In this document: one piece after another, positions 1 to 8,556 of the stretch
Position numbering within the stretch: the stretch's first letter is position 1
How the letters are laid out: each line of letters opens with the position of its first letter
Assembly (NCBI RefSeq): GCF_003119115.1
Contig: NZ_CP022364.1
Location: 2,742,001 to 2,806,000, forward strand
DNA: 64,000 bases
Source: Azospirillum sp. TSH58
Lineage (GTDB): Bacteria; Pseudomonadota; Alphaproteobacteria; Azospirillales; Azospirillaceae
Direction of reading: 5' to 3'
Program-made: the position numbers and the translations under genes
The notes under the pieces: model-generated
Told to the model about the DNA's origin: nothing
What the model saw: the letters and a program-made list of their open reading frames with translations, nothing else
The model's database searches: none

Positions 1-752
1 CCCGCGGCACCACGGTGCTGGTCAACGCCGCCCGCGAGCCGGAGGTCACCGACCTCGCCGAATGCCTCGTCAAGATGGGCGCGAAGATCACCGGCATCGG
101 CACCGACCGGCTGACCATCGTCGGCGTGGACCGGCTGGACGGCGCCCGCCACATGGTGGTGCCGGACCGCATCGAGACCGGCACCTACGCCATGGCGGCG
201 GCGATGACCGGCGGCACGCTGGACATCCTGAACACCCGCCTGGACCTGATCAAGGCGGCGGTGACCGCCCTGGTCCCGGCGGGCGTGGAGTTCACGGAGA
301 TCGAGACCAACGGCCAGACGGGCATCCGCGTGTCCCGCGCCAACGGCGAGCTGGTCGGCGTGGACGTGATGACCGAGCCCTATCCCGGCTTCCCCACCGA
401 CCTTCAGGCCCAGATGATGGCCCTGATGTGCACGGCCAGGGGTGCAGGCATGATCACCGAGACCATATTTGAGAATCGGTTCATGCACGCGCCCGAGCTG
501 ACCCGCATGGGAGCCCGCATCACGGTGCACGGTTCCTCCGCCCTCGTCCGGGGTGTGGAGCGTTTGACCGGCGCGCCCGTTATGGCGACGGATCTCCGCG
601 CGTCGGTGTCGCTGGTCCTGGCCGGTCTTGCGGCGGAAGGGGAGACGACGGTCAACCGCGTCTATCACCTCGACCGCGGCTACGAGCGGCTGGAGGAGAA
701 GCTGGCGGCCTGCGGCGCGGACATCGAACGCATCCGGGCGGAGGACGACTGA
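1..752 (+). CDS. murA: UDP-N-acetylglucosamine 1-carboxyvinyltransferase (MurA), C-terminal part
   Basis: Cytoplasmic enzyme that moves enolpyruvate from PEP to UDP-GlcNAc, the first committed step of peptidoglycan synthesis. The reading frame is open from base 3, so the 5' end, including the catalytic cysteine loop, lies before the window. The visible 250 residues match the second half of the EPT fold: an [16 protein letters not shown] segment, [10 protein letters not shown], and the C-terminal [16 protein letters not shown] followed by a [14 protein letters not shown] stretch, all typical of MurA rather than AroA. It ends 44 bp before the DUF2948 gene on the same strand, so the two may be co-transcribed. 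Family assignment is firm; only the truncation limits it. Confidence 0.95.
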   Translation, partial: RGTTVLVNAAREPEVTDLAECLVKMGAKITGIGTDRLTIVGVDRLDGARHMVVPDRIETGTYAMAAAMTGGTLDILNTRLDLIKAAVTALVPAGVEFTEIETNGQTGIRVSRANGELVGVDVMTEPYPGFPTDLQAQMMALMCTARGAGMITETIFENRFMHAPELTRMGARITVHGSSALVRGVERLTGAPVMATDLRASVSLVLAGLAAEGETTVNRVYHLDRGYERLEEKLAACGADIERIRAEDD

Positions 753-796
753 CGGCGTCCTGCGCCTGCTCAGCCGTCCACAGCGAAGGGAAGCTC

Positions 797-1261
797 ATGT
801 CCGCCACGCCGATCCGCCTGCGCGCCCAGGATGCCGAGGATCTGAAAGTCGTCTCCGCCTGTCTGCAGGACGCCATCCTGCCGATCGGCGACATGTGCTT
901 CCTGCCCGAAGAGGCGCGCTTCGTGCTGGTGGCCAACCGCTTCAAGTGGGAGACGGCGGGCAAGCGCCGTCCCGGCCCCACCGCCGACGACGATCACCTG
1001 AACCCCTTCGAGCGCGTCAATTGCGGCGTGCGGATCGAGGGGGTGAAGGCCGTGAAGCTGCGCGGCCTCGACATGAAGGACCGCGCGCAGATCCTGGAGC
1101 TGCTCTCCGTCGAGGCGGCGGAGGGCGCCCTGATCCTGAATTTTGCCGGCGGCGCCTGCATCCGGCTGGAAAGCCCATCCTGGACCTGCTTCGTGGAGGA
1201 TCTGGGCGAGCCCTGGCCGACCGGCTGCAAGCCCTGCCATCCATTGGAAGACGAACAATAA
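797..1261 (+). CDS. DUF2948 family protein
   Basis: A 154-residue soluble protein resembling DUF2948, a small uncharacterised alphaproteobacterial family. The start is an ATG with GGGAAG about 6 bases upstream. The N-terminal half carries the recognisable stretch LKVVSACLQDAILPIGDM followed by FVLVANRFKWE, then conserved-looking VNCGVRIEGV and LNFAGGACIRL blocks. There is no signal peptide or membrane segment. In the alphaproteobacteria known to me this family often follows murA, and it does so here, but the biochemical role is unknown. The gene is followed after 13 bp by an OsmC gene on the same strand. Confidence 0.8.
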   Translation: MSATPIRLRAQDAEDLKVVSACLQDAILPIGDMCFLPEEARFVLVANRFKWETAGKRRPGPTADDDHLNPFERVNCGVRIEGVKAVKLRGLDMKDRAQILELLSVEAAEGALILNFAGGACIRLESPSWTCFVEDLGEPWPTGCKPCHPLEDEQ

Positions 1262-1274
1262 TCGGGAGACCGCC

Positions 1275-1694
1275 ATGAAGGCGCGGGTGAAGTGGGTTGA
1301 TGGGCGGATGTTCGTCGGCGAGTCCGGCAGCGGCCACGCCGTGGTCATGGACGGCGCGCCGGAGGCGGGCGGGCGCAACCTGGGCATCCGTCCCATGGAG
1401 ATGCTGCTGATCGGCATGGGCGGCTGCACCGGCTTCGACGTGGTGATGATCCTGGAGAAGGGCCGTCAGGCCATCACCGACTGCGTGGCCGAGATCGAGG
1501 CCGAGCGCGCCGAGACCGACCCCAAGGTCTTCACCAGGATCCACGTCCATTTCGTGGTGACCGGGCGCGGCCTGGACCCGGCGAAGGTGGAGCGCGCCAT
1601 CGCCCTGTCGGCGGAGAAATACTGCTCCGCCTCGATCATGCTGGGCGCCACCGCCGCGATCACCCACGATTTCGAGATCGTCGAGGCGCCGTAA
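1275..1694 (+). CDS. OsmC family protein
   Basis: A 139-residue OsmC/Ohr-fold protein. The family reduces organic hydroperoxides through a pair of redox cysteines. Here the two candidates are Cys51 in MGGCTGFDVV and Cys117 in KYCSASIMLG, the usual spacing for the YhfA-like OsmC subgroup. The ATG start at 1275 has GGGAG 8 bases upstream; an upstream in-frame extension inside DUF2948 lacks family similarity. Substrate is not determined by the sequence. It sits 13 bp after the DUF2948 gene and is probably co-transcribed with it. There is no signal peptide, so it is cytoplasmic. Confidence 0.85.
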   Translation: MKARVKWVDGRMFVGESGSGHAVVMDGAPEAGGRNLGIRPMEMLLIGMGGCTGFDVVMILEKGRQAITDCVAEIEAERAETDPKVFTRIHVHFVVTGRGLDPAKVERAIALSAEKYCSASIMLGATAAITHDFEIVEAP

Positions 1695-1793
1695 GCGTAA
1701 CGGCGTCACCGGACCCACGTTGGCGGAACCGGCGGGCTTCGGGCGGGTTGGGACAGCGTCGATGCTCGTCCCAGCCCATGGAGCCCTGCCGCC

Positions 1794-2825
1794 ATGCCCA
1801 CAAGCCCCATTGCCGGCCGGACCCGGCCCGTCGTCGTCGTCACCGGAGCGTCTGCCGGGGTCGGGCGGGCGACGGCGCTCGCCTTCGCGCGGGAATGGGG
1901 TGCGGCGGTCGGGCTGATCGCCCGCTCCCGTGACGCTCTGGAGGCGGTGGCGGCGGAGATCGAGCGGCTCGGCGGCACGGCGCTGGTGCTGCCCGCCGAC
2001 GTGGCCGACGCCGAAGCGGTGGAGGCCGCCGCCGACGAGGCCGAGCGGACGCTCGGTCCCATCGACGTCTGGGTCAACAACGCCATGGTGACGGTGTTCG
2101 GCCGCATCCGCGACCTGACGCCCGAGGAAATCCGGCGGGTGACCGAGGTGACCTATCTCGGCTCCGTCCACGGCACCATGGCGGCGCTGCGCCGCATGCT
2201 GCCGCGCGACCGCGGCCTCATCCTTCAGGTCGGGTCGGCGCTGGCCTACCGCTCCATCCCGCTCCAGGCCGCCTATTGCGGCGCTAAGAGCGCCATCCGC
2301 GGCTTCATCGACAGCCTGCGCTCGGAACTGATCCACGACGGCAGCCGCCTGCGGGTGACCATGGTCCATCTGCCCGCCGTCAACACGCCGCAGTTCGACT
2401 GGGCGCGCAGCCACATGCCGCGCCGGGCGCGGCCGGTCGGCGCCATCTTCGACCCCGACGACATCGGCCGCGCCATCGTCCGGGCCGCCGCGGACCCCAA
2501 GCGGGAACACTGGCTGGGCTTCACCACCGCCGAGGCAATCCTCGGCACCCAGGCGCTTCCCGCCTACGCCGATTACCGGGTGGCCTTCACCGCCTTCGAG
2601 GGGCAGGAAACGGAGGAGGCGGAAGCGCCGGGCCGGCCCGACAACCTGTTCGAGCCGGTGTCCGGCCTGCACCGCACGCACGGGCGCTTCACCGGGCAGG
2701 AGGAGCGCCTGTCGCTGAACACCATGGGAACCGCGGCGCGCGGCTTCGCCTTCCTCGCCGGCCTTGCCTTGGCCGGAGGGATCGGCTACGCCGCGCGCGC
2801 GGTCCTGCGGAAGGAGCGCGCCTGA
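1794..2825 (+). CDS. Short-chain dehydrogenase/reductase with C-terminal membrane anchor
   Basis: A 343-residue SDR. The nucleotide-binding TGASAGVGRATA motif is near residue 18, a VNNAM segment follows strand 4, and the catalytic YxxxK is YCGAK, preceded by the active-site serine of QVGSALAYRS. It is about 90 residues longer than a classical SDR. The extra C-terminal part ends in a hydrophobic stretch (FAFLAGLALAGGIGYAA) followed by basic residues, which looks like a single membrane anchor. The substrate cannot be read from the sequence. The ATG has a GGAG-like site about 9 bases upstream. Its stop lies 4 bp from the end of the convergent SMR gene. Confidence 0.85.
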   Translation: MPTSPIAGRTRPVVVVTGASAGVGRATALAFAREWGAAVGLIARSRDALEAVAAEIERLGGTALVLPADVADAEAVEAAADEAERTLGPIDVWVNNAMVTVFGRIRDLTPEEIRRVTEVTYLGSVHGTMAALRRMLPRDRGLILQVGSALAYRSIPLQAAYCGAKSAIRGFIDSLRSELIHDGSRLRVTMVHLPAVNTPQFDWARSHMPRRARPVGAIFDPDDIGRAIVRAAADPKREHWLGFTTAEAILGTQALPAYADYRVAFTAFEGQETEEAEAPGRPDNLFEPVSGLHRTHGRFTGQEERLSLNTMGTAARGFAFLAGLALAGGIGYAARAVLRKERA

Positions 2826-2829
2826 CGGG

Positions 2830-3147
2830 TCAGGGCGTGATCAGCTTCAGCCCGAGGATGCCCGCCACGATCAGCGCGATGCAGCCGAGCCGCAGGATGT
2901 CGGCGGATTCCCCGTAGAGCCAGATGCCCAGGATGACGGTGCCGACCGTTCCGATGCCGGTCCACACGGCGTAGGCGGTGCCGAGCGGCAGCGACTTCAG
3001 CGCCATCCCAAGCAGGGCGAGGCTGATGACCATCGAGGCGACGGTCAGGGCGGTGGGAATGGGGCGGGTGAACCCCTCCGTCTGCTTCAGACCGACGGCC
3101 CAGCCGATTTCAAAGAGGCCGGCAAAGAACAGGATGACCCAGGACAC
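2830..3147 (-). CDS. gdx: SMR-family guanidinium exporter (SugE/Gdx type)
   Basis: A four-helix small multidrug resistance transporter of 105 residues, the usual SugE/Gdx length. The N-terminus SWVILFFAGLFEIGWAVGLK holds the conserved membrane glutamate, and LPLGTAYAVWTGIGTVGTVI matches the SugE/Gdx subgroup, whose known substrate is guanidinium exchanged for protons. I place the start at a GTG (3147) because a clean GGAGGT lies 7 bases upstream and the product has the family length; the open frame runs 17 codons further without similarity. The leader carries a guanidine-II-like riboswitch, which independently supports the guanidinium assignment. Convergent with the SDR gene. Confidence 0.92.
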   Translation of the reverse strand: MSWVILFFAGLFEIGWAVGLKQTEGFTRPIPTALTVASMVISLALLGMALKSLPLGTAYAVWTGIGTVGTVILGIWLYGESADILRLGCIALIVAGILGLKLITP

Positions 3148-3169
3148 GGAACACCTCCGATGGATTGGA

Positions 3170-3235
3170 GGCAGGGTCGTCCCCGCCGAACTCCCCACGC
3201 CCGGTGCGGGCGTGCCGTGGTGAGGTCGTCCTCAC
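3170..3235 (-). promoter_or_regulatory. Guanidine-II (mini-ykkC) riboswitch, candidate
   Basis: On the minus strand two hairpins carry the diagnostic ACGA tetraloop: P1 GTGAGG-ACGA-CCTCAC (3220-3235) and P2 GGCGGGG-ACGA-CCCTGCC (3170-3187, one G.U pair). The 32-nt linker contains a third GC hairpin (3196-3214). P2 ends 12 bases before the GGAGGT site of the SMR exporter. The guanidine-II class is defined by two short hairpins with ACGR loops placed just upstream of SMR genes, and it opens translation when guanidinium binds. Loops, order and gene context all agree; the extra linker hairpin is the only atypical point. Confidence 0.85.
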
Positions 3236-3556
3236 GGGAGGGCGACCGGGATATAGGGATGCGGGCGGTCCGGTCAAGACCCGTGGCCAAGCCCTGTGCT
3301 CAAGCGCCCTCCCAGCGATGGCCGCTGTCGGTTTCGCACAGCATCGCGACTTCGCGGCGGGGGCAGCGGCGGTCGTCCAGCGGCAGGACCGTGAAGCCGG
3401 GCGCGGGGCGTTCGCGGGTGGCCGGCTGCGACGGGGAGGAGGGCTGCGGGGGCGTTGCGGTGCGGCGGAGCATGGCGGTCACCAGGGCGGGAGGGGCGTT
3501 CGATCCACTCTAGCCGCGGCGTTCTCCCCGCGCTGTGGCGGGCCTCACAAGGCGCG
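3236..3556. other. Intergenic stretch between exporter leader and hypothetical operon
   Basis: About 320 bases separate the riboswitch from the end of the next minus-strand operon. The part adjoining the riboswitch (3236-3300) must hold the promoter of the exporter, but no convincing -35/-10 pair is visible. The rest is GC-rich and contains only one weak short open frame on the minus strand. Confidence 0.5.
3300..3473 (-). CDS. Possible 57-residue hypothetical protein
   Basis: A short minus-strand open frame starting at an ATG at 3473, or a GTG three codons earlier. The N-terminal part is Pro/Ser/Thr-rich and low complexity; the C-terminal part has a compact RCPRREVAMLCETDSGHRWE stretch with two cysteines and a histidine that might bind a metal. 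I do not recognise a family. No strong ribosome binding site is present. It may be a chance frame in GC-rich DNA; it is listed because the Cys/His tail is not typical of shadow frames. Confidence 0.25.
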   Translation of the reverse strand: MLRRTATPPQPSSPSQPATRERPAPGFTVLPLDDRRCPRREVAMLCETDSGHRWEGA

Positions 3557-4102
3557 TCAGGCCCGCTTGCGCTCCGCCGCGTCCTTGGGCAGGAACAGGC
3601 GGCAGGTCAGGACCGGCCCGATCTCGTAGCCGTTGACGCGCGGGAAGCGCTGGGCAACGCGATCCAGCGCCTCCTTCTGGTTGGCGGCGACGACCAGATA
3701 GGCCCGCCCGTCGCGCCAGGAGGCGGCCATGGCGCCGCTGGTGTAAAGCGCGTCGGGGGCGCGGCGCACCGTCACCTCCCAGATGGTTCCGGGCCGCGCC
3801 TCCAGCCGGTCGAAGACATGGAAGAGTTCCATAGGCGCCTGCTGGACCGCGTCGAGCTGCCGTTCCAGGACTTCCACCTGCCGCTTGGCCTCGACCAGCG
3901 CCTCCTCCAGGCCCCCCAGCGTTCCGCGCGTCGTCTCCAGCGTCTTCCGAGCCTCCTGGAGGCGCTGCTCCATGGTCCGGATGTCCTTTTCGGCGGTGGC
4001 GATCTCGTCGCGCGCCGCTCGGACGCGGCGTTCGCCCATCCGGTTCACCAGGACGCTGGTCGCCAGAAGCAGCAGCGCCGCGTAGAGGATGATCGCCGTC
4101 AT
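3557..4102 (-). CDS. Hypothetical membrane-anchored coiled-coil protein (operon gene 3)
   Basis: A 181-residue protein of unknown family. Residues 3-19 form one hydrophobic segment (IILYAALLLLATSVLV), followed by about 70 residues of heptad-like charged sequence (RRVRAARDEIATAEKDIRTM onward), then a globular C-terminal domain with WEVTVRR and RAYLVVAANQKEALDRV strands. Predicted topology is N-terminal anchor, coiled coil, globular tail. Its ATG overlaps the stop of the upstream gene (4099-4102), so translation is coupled. The layout resembles the upstream partner, and the two may form a hetero-oligomer, which is inference. Confidence 0.75.
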   Translation of the reverse strand: MTAIILYAALLLLATSVLVNRMGERRVRAARDEIATAEKDIRTMEQRLQEARKTLETTRGTLGGLEEALVEAKRQVEVLERQLDAVQQAPMELFHVFDRLEARPGTIWEVTVRRAPDALYTSGAMAASWRDGRAYLVVAANQKEALDRVAQRFPRVNGYEIGPVLTCRLFLPKDAAERKRA

Positions 4103-4671
4103 GGGGAGACCGGCCGTGCGCCGTCGTTGGCCCCGCTTGCCGCCGGGATCAACGGGATCGTCTCGGGCCGCGAGGACAGGACGCCGTTGCGCGCGCTGAA
4201 GGCGCGCTGGAGCATCGCCGCCGCGGCGTCCGGCGTGTCGGCCCAGACGCGGGCGATGTTCCGGCGATCCCAGATCGCCCGCGCGAACAGCATGCGCCGG
4301 GGATCGAGCCGGGCGAAATCCGGGACGGTGCGCAACTCGCTCTCATAGCGCTGGGCGCCGCTCTGGGCGTCGCCGATCTCGTGCACCAGGGCGATCTTGG
4401 ACGCCTTCACCGACGCGATCAGGCCGGTCAGGCGCCCGCGCTCGGCGGTCAGCCGGTCGAGGGCCTCCTGCCGGGCGGCGCTTTCGGCCCGGGCGTCCTC
4501 GATCCGGCGGTCGAGGGCGGCGAGGTCGGCGGCCTGGGCCTCCAGCTTCCGCCGCACCAGCGCCTTGCGGCTGCCGGAGGCGGTCAGGCGCGAGGCCTCG
4601 TAGACCACGGACAGGCCGAGCGCGCCGACGCACAGGACCAGAACGGCGAGGGCGAAGGTGTCCATGTTCAT
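4099..4671 (-). CDS. Hypothetical membrane-anchored coiled-coil protein (operon gene 2)
   Basis: A 190-residue protein of unknown family. It begins with a hydrophobic segment (FALAVLVLCVGALGLSVVY), followed by a coiled-coil region of roughly 75 residues rich in Arg, Glu and Ala (KLEAQAADLAALDRRIEDAR onward), then a tail with FARAIWDRRNIARVWADTP. The chosen start is the ATG of MNMDTF at 4671, immediately before the membrane segment; a longer upstream frame overlaps the preceding gene. Size, order and topology parallel the next gene in the operon, which suggests paralogous or partner subunits. The last four bases overlap the next start. Confidence 0.75.
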   Translation of the reverse strand: MNMDTFALAVLVLCVGALGLSVVYEASRLTASGSRKALVRRKLEAQAADLAALDRRIEDARAESAARQEALDRLTAERGRLTGLIASVKASKIALVHEIGDAQSGAQRYESELRTVPDFARLDPRRMLFARAIWDRRNIARVWADTPDAAAAMLQRAFSARNGVLSSRPETIPLIPAASGANDGARPVSP

Positions 4672-4690
4672 CGCATCACCATCCGAGCCA

Positions 4691-5806
4691 TCAGCGCACA
4701 CCCGGAGCGCCGGGCGCGTCCACCGCCCCGGCCATGGGGAGCCCCAGCCGTTCGGCGGACGCCGGGGACGGGGATTGTCCGGACCGCCGCGCGGCTTCGA
4801 ACAGGTCCCGCAGGCCGCGGTCGGAACCGCGCGCCGGGCCGCCGCCAAGCGCGGTAAGGTCCGAAACGCCGCCGTCCGTCTCCTCGCTGTGCGCCGTCAG
4901 CCACGCGGCGGCGGCATCGACCAGCGGCAGGGGCAGCAGCGCGCGAAGCGCCGCGCCGAGCAGAGGGTCGCGGCGGGTGTAGAGACCGGCCACCGCGAAC
5001 AGGGCCATCGCCTCCGGCGGGACGCTGTCGCTGGCCAGGGCGCCGCGCACGCAGGCCAGCAACTCGTCGATCTCCATGTCCGGCGCCCGCCCGCCCAGCG
5101 TCCGCCATCCGTCGGACAGGCGCAGCGCGGCGGCCAGCGTGTCCACGTCCATGCCGTCCAGCGGCCGGAGCATGGCCACTCCGCCGGGAATCGCCAGGGT
5201 GCTGGCGGCGCGCATGCGGTGGGTGTTGGCCTCCTCCAGGAACAGGGCGAGCGCGGTGGGGTCGGTGCGCAGCGCGTCCAGGACGGCCAGCGAGCGGTCG
5301 CGCAGGACGTCCGCCCAATCCACCATCTCCGGCGAGGCGAGCACCCGGTCGAGGGCGCCGTTGACCAACCGGTTCTCCAGACGGTTCTGCACGGTGGCCG
5401 GCAGGTCGTCCATGCGCCGCGACAGGGCCGGCCACCAGCCGGCGGTGTCGAGGACGCGGATGCAGCCGGGCAGCGGCTCCGCGACCGACAGCAGGACCGG
5501 ATCGCGCAGCATCACCGGTTCCAGCCAACGCGCCCAGAGGCGGCGCGTGTGCGCCTGCCGCCGGCTGGACAGCAGGCCGAGGAGCATGGCGCGCACCGGC
5601 AGTCCGACCGTCCGGTCCGCGGCCCGCGACGCACCGGGATGGTGGTCGAAGCGCGAGAGGAACCGGCGGAACGCCGCGTAACGGCCGGTGGGCGCACCGT
5701 CCAGATTCGTGCCGTCCAGGGTCGTGGCGTCCGAGGTCATGCCGTCCAGGTCCCTACCATTGGAATCCCCATTTTTGAGGTCCCCGCCCTTGAGGTCCAT
5801 GTCCAT
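4691..5806 (-). CDS. Hypothetical protein with N-terminal pentapeptide-like repeats (operon gene 1)
   Basis: A 371-residue protein of unknown function, first gene of a three-gene minus-strand operon (19 bp to the next start). Residues 1-40 are a run of five-residue units of the form D-L-x-G/N-G (DLKGG, DLKNG, DLDGM, TLDGT, NLDGA), reminiscent of pentapeptide repeats but only about eight units long. The remainder is Ala/Leu/Arg-rich and predicted helical, with no signal peptide or obvious membrane helix. Conserved catalytic motifs are not visible. The promoter must lie in the AT-rich region shared with the divergent hybrid kinase gene. Confidence 0.75.
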   Translation of the reverse strand: MDMDLKGGDLKNGDSNGRDLDGMTSDATTLDGTNLDGAPTGRYAAFRRFLSRFDHHPGASRAADRTVGLPVRAMLLGLLSSRRQAHTRRLWARWLEPVMLRDPVLLSVAEPLPGCIRVLDTAGWWPALSRRMDDLPATVQNRLENRLVNGALDRVLASPEMVDWADVLRDRSLAVLDALRTDPTALALFLEEANTHRMRAASTLAIPGGVAMLRPLDGMDVDTLAAALRLSDGWRTLGGRAPDMEIDELLACVRGALASDSVPPEAMALFAVAGLYTRRDPLLGAALRALLPLPLVDAAAAWLTAHSEETDGGVSDLTALGGGPARGSDRGLRDLFEAARRSGQSPSPASAERLGLPMAGAVDAPGAPGVR

Positions 5807-6035
5807 ACGCGGGCAAACTCCCTCGTTTTCGGAGAGTATAAAAGATTAAAGTAATACTTGGGTATTCATCAAAGGGCAGAATCGGCCCAAATTCGTGCTA
5901 GGTGCCTCTAATGCATGGCGTTTTGTGACAATTTGCTACAGCCCTGGACGGGTCGGCTTAGGTCTCGTACCGCTTTGGTGCCTTCCTTGTCCGTCGATGC
6001 GGAACCATTTGGGTAGGTCGTGCGTGGAGGAGAGC
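5807..6035. promoter_or_regulatory. Divergent AT-rich intergenic region
   Basis: Region between the hypothetical operon and the hybrid kinase gene, much lower in GC than its surroundings near 5835-5960. It holds a small inverted repeat AATAC-TTGG-GTATT at 5853-5866 close to the minus-strand start, a possible operator. No convincing sigma-70 hexamer pair can be called by eye. Confidence 0.4.
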
Positions 6036-7811
6036 ATGGGCCAGGATATGGACGAAGGTCTGGACGACGAACCGTTGTTCGGACCCGACGACGGCTTCGC
6101 CGACGACTCCGCGGCCAACGCCCGGCCGGCGGACCCGTGGCCCGTCCTGGTGGTCGACGACGATCCCCAGGTCCATACCATGACCGAGGTGCTGCTGCGC
6201 GATTTCGAGTTCGAGGACCGGCCGTTCGAGGTGGTCAGCGCCCTGTCGGCCGCGGCCGCCCGGTCGCTCCTGCTGACCCGCCCGGACATCCCGGTGGCGC
6301 TGCTCGACGTGGTGATGGAGACGGACGACGCCGGACTGCGTCTGGTCCGCTTCATCCGCGAGGACCTGAACAACCACCGCATGCGCATCATCCTGCGCAC
6401 CGGCCAGCCCGGACAGGCGCCGGAGCGGGACGTGGTCGTCGCCTACGACATCAACGATTACAAGGCCAAGAGCGAACTCACCGCCCAGCGTCTGTTCACC
6501 ACGCTGGTCAGCGGCCTGCGGGCGTGGCGCGACATCGTGACCATCGAGCGGCACCGCCAGGGGCTGGAGCGCATCCTCGCCGCCTCCGCCCCGCTGTTCG
6601 AAACCCGCTCCATGCGCACGCTGGTGGAAGAGCTGGTGGACCAGCTCAGCAAGGTCGTGGACCACAGCGGCGGCGCCGTTCTGGCCTGCCGCATGGTGGA
6701 CCGCGGCGACGGCAAGACGCGGGCCACCGTGGTCGCCGGTTCCGGCCGCTTCGCGCGGTTCGTCGGGCGGCCCGCTTCCGACGCCCTGGAGCCCGACCTG
6801 ACCGCGCAGGTGGTCGCCGCTTTCGAGACGCAGCAGAGCAATTTCGGGTCGGCCCGCTGCATCCTCGCCTTCCGCACGCGGGAGCACGGGACGACGGTCT
6901 TCGCCCTGGAGCGCAGCGAGCCCTACCGCGAAGACGATCACCGGCTGCTGGAGCTGTTCTGCGCCCGCGTCATCATCGGCTTCGACAATGTGTGCCTCTA
7001 CGAGGACCTGGTGGCGCTGAACCAGTCGCTGGAGCGGCGCGTGAGCGAGCGGACGGCCGAGCTGGCCGCCAACCAGGCCGCCCTGGTCGCCGCCAAGGAG
7101 CGGGTGGAGCGGGCTCTGGAGGCGGAACTGGTCGCCCGCGAGCAGCAGCGCCAGTTCGTCACCATGGTCAGCCACGAGTTCCGCACGCCGCTGGCCATCA
7201 TCGACAGCGCCGCCCAGATGCTGACGCTGCGGGCGGAGCGGGAGACGCCGGACTCGCTGGAACGGCTGCGCGTCATCCGCAGCAGCGTCCAGCGCCTGAC
7301 CGGGCTGATCGACACCCATCTGACCGACGAGCGGCTTCAGGCCGGAACGCTGAGGGTGCAGCGGGCCGAGGTCGATCTGAGGGCGCTGCTGCGCTCGGTG
7401 ACGGAACCCTTCCGCACCGCCTACACCGGCTGCGACTTCCACCTGGATCTGGACCGGCTGCCGTCCGTGGTCTTGGCCGACGGGCATCTGCTGGGCATGC
7501 TGTTCAGCAACCTGCTGAACAACGCCTTCAAATATTCGGACGGCGACTGCCGCATCGCCGTGCGCGGCGAGACCGACGGCTGCGTGGCGGTGGTCGAGGT
7601 GGCCGACCAGGGGCGTGGCATTCCGCAGCACGAGTTGCCCCTGCTGTTCGAGCGGCATTACCGGGGAACCGGTTCGGCCGGCGTGCCGGGGACGGGCATC
7701 GGGCTGCACACGGTGCGGCAGATCATCCTGCTGCACGGCGGCTCGATCAGCGCCGAAAGCACGGTCGGGCAGGGCAGCGTCTTCCGCGTCCGTCTCCCGA
7801 TGAAAAGCTGA
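6036..7811 (+). CDS. Hybrid signalling protein: receiver + DUF3369 + histidine kinase
   Basis: A 591-residue cytoplasmic two-component protein. Order: N-terminal receiver (about 35-165) with acidic VVDDDP pocket and phospho-acceptor Asp in ALLDVVME, switch Lys in YKAKS; a DUF3369 sensor-like domain (about 180-340); a coiled-coil linker; a HisKA domain with the His in MVSHEFRTPLAI; and a HATPase_c domain with NLLNNAFKYSDG, DQGRGIP and PGTGIGLHTV boxes. The ATG at 6036 has GGAGGAGAG 6 bases upstream. DUF3369 kinases are soluble and take input through the receiver; output partners are unknown. The nearby SiaB/SiaC block and OmpR regulator are candidate partners. Confidence 0.92.
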   Translation: MGQDMDEGLDDEPLFGPDDGFADDSAANARPADPWPVLVVDDDPQVHTMTEVLLRDFEFEDRPFEVVSALSAAAARSLLLTRPDIPVALLDVVMETDDAGLRLVRFIREDLNNHRMRIILRTGQPGQAPERDVVVAYDINDYKAKSELTAQRLFTTLVSGLRAWRDIVTIERHRQGLERILAASAPLFETRSMRTLVEELVDQLSKVVDHSGGAVLACRMVDRGDGKTRATVVAGSGRFARFVGRPASDALEPDLTAQVVAAFETQQSNFGSARCILAFRTREHGTTVFALERSEPYREDDHRLLELFCARVIIGFDNVCLYEDLVALNQSLERRVSERTAELAANQAALVAAKERVERALEAELVAREQQRQFVTMVSHEFRTPLAIIDSAAQMLTLRAERETPDSLERLRVIRSSVQRLTGLIDTHLTDERLQAGTLRVQRAEVDLRALLRSVTEPFRTAYTGCDFHLDLDRLPSVVLADGHLLGMLFSNLLNNAFKYSDGDCRIAVRGETDGCVAVVEVADQGRGIPQHELPLLFERHYRGTGSAGVPGTGIGLHTVRQIILLHGGSISAESTVGQGSVFRVRLPMKS

Positions 7812-7966
7812 CCGCGTCCGGTCCGCCGCCGCCCTCCCTTGATAATCCTTCCAGCGCGGCGGGCGGAAATGTAACGTGCTCATAACAAGGCCGACGCGAT
7901 TGCCGGACACCGCTCCGGACCCTTCCGACGCGGCGGGCGGCCTTTTCGCACTCCAACGGAAGAACC

Positions 7967-8530
7967 GTGGACTCCACCATGCTCGCTCAGCAATATGCCG
8001 GGATCAAACGGGACCTCGACGAGAAAGGCATCATTTTCTCGTTCAGCGGCTATCTGTCCGAGGGGATACTCTATTCCTTGGGAGAGGCGTTGCGGGAGAA
8101 GATGACCCTGGAGGAAACCGACGGCCCGACGGTCCGCCGGGTCTTCGCGGTCTTCGTCGAGCAGATGCAGAACATCATCCGTTATTCGGCCGAGAAGATG
8201 ACCGGCGCGCGCGAGAAGCCGGTCGAGCTGAGCGCCGGGATGGTCACCATCGGCATGGAAGGCGGGAAGGTCTTCATCGTCTGCGGCAACACCGTCTACA
8301 ACGCCGATGTGCCGCGCCTGCGCGACCGGCTCGAATATCTGAAGGGCTTGGACAAGGACGCCCTCAAGACCTATTACCGGGAGCAGCTGCGCGAAACCCC
8401 GGAAGAGGGCGCGCGGGGCGCCAACATCGGGCTGATCGAGATCGCGCGCCGCGCCAGCGAACCCATCGAGTATGATTTCCTCGAAATGGACGAAGGCAAA
8501 AGCTTCTTCTGTCTCAAGGCTCGGATCTGA
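7967..8530 (+). CDS. siaB: SiaB family protein kinase
   Basis: A 187-residue GHKL-fold kinase of the SiaB family (DUF6272). In Pseudomonas SiaB phosphorylates SiaC and SiaA dephosphorylates it, which controls the diguanylate cyclase SiaD. The sequence shows the family's FSGYLSEGILYSLGEALREKM start, the VEQMQNIIRYSAE helix and a C-terminal GANIGLIEIARRASEPIEYDF segment. I take the GTG at 7967 (GGAAG 5 bases upstream) as start; an ATG four codons later is possible. The siaC-like gene follows after a short gap. SiaA-like phosphatase is encoded 2 kb away on the other strand instead of in this operon. Confidence 0.88.
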   Translation: MDSTMLAQQYAGIKRDLDEKGIIFSFSGYLSEGILYSLGEALREKMTLEETDGPTVRRVFAVFVEQMQNIIRYSAEKMTGAREKPVELSAGMVTIGMEGGKVFIVCGNTVYNADVPRLRDRLEYLKGLDKDALKTYYREQLRETPEEGARGANIGLIEIARRASEPIEYDFLEMDEGKSFFCLKARI

Positions 8531-8556
8531 GAGCGGCTGTGGACATCCGGACGACC

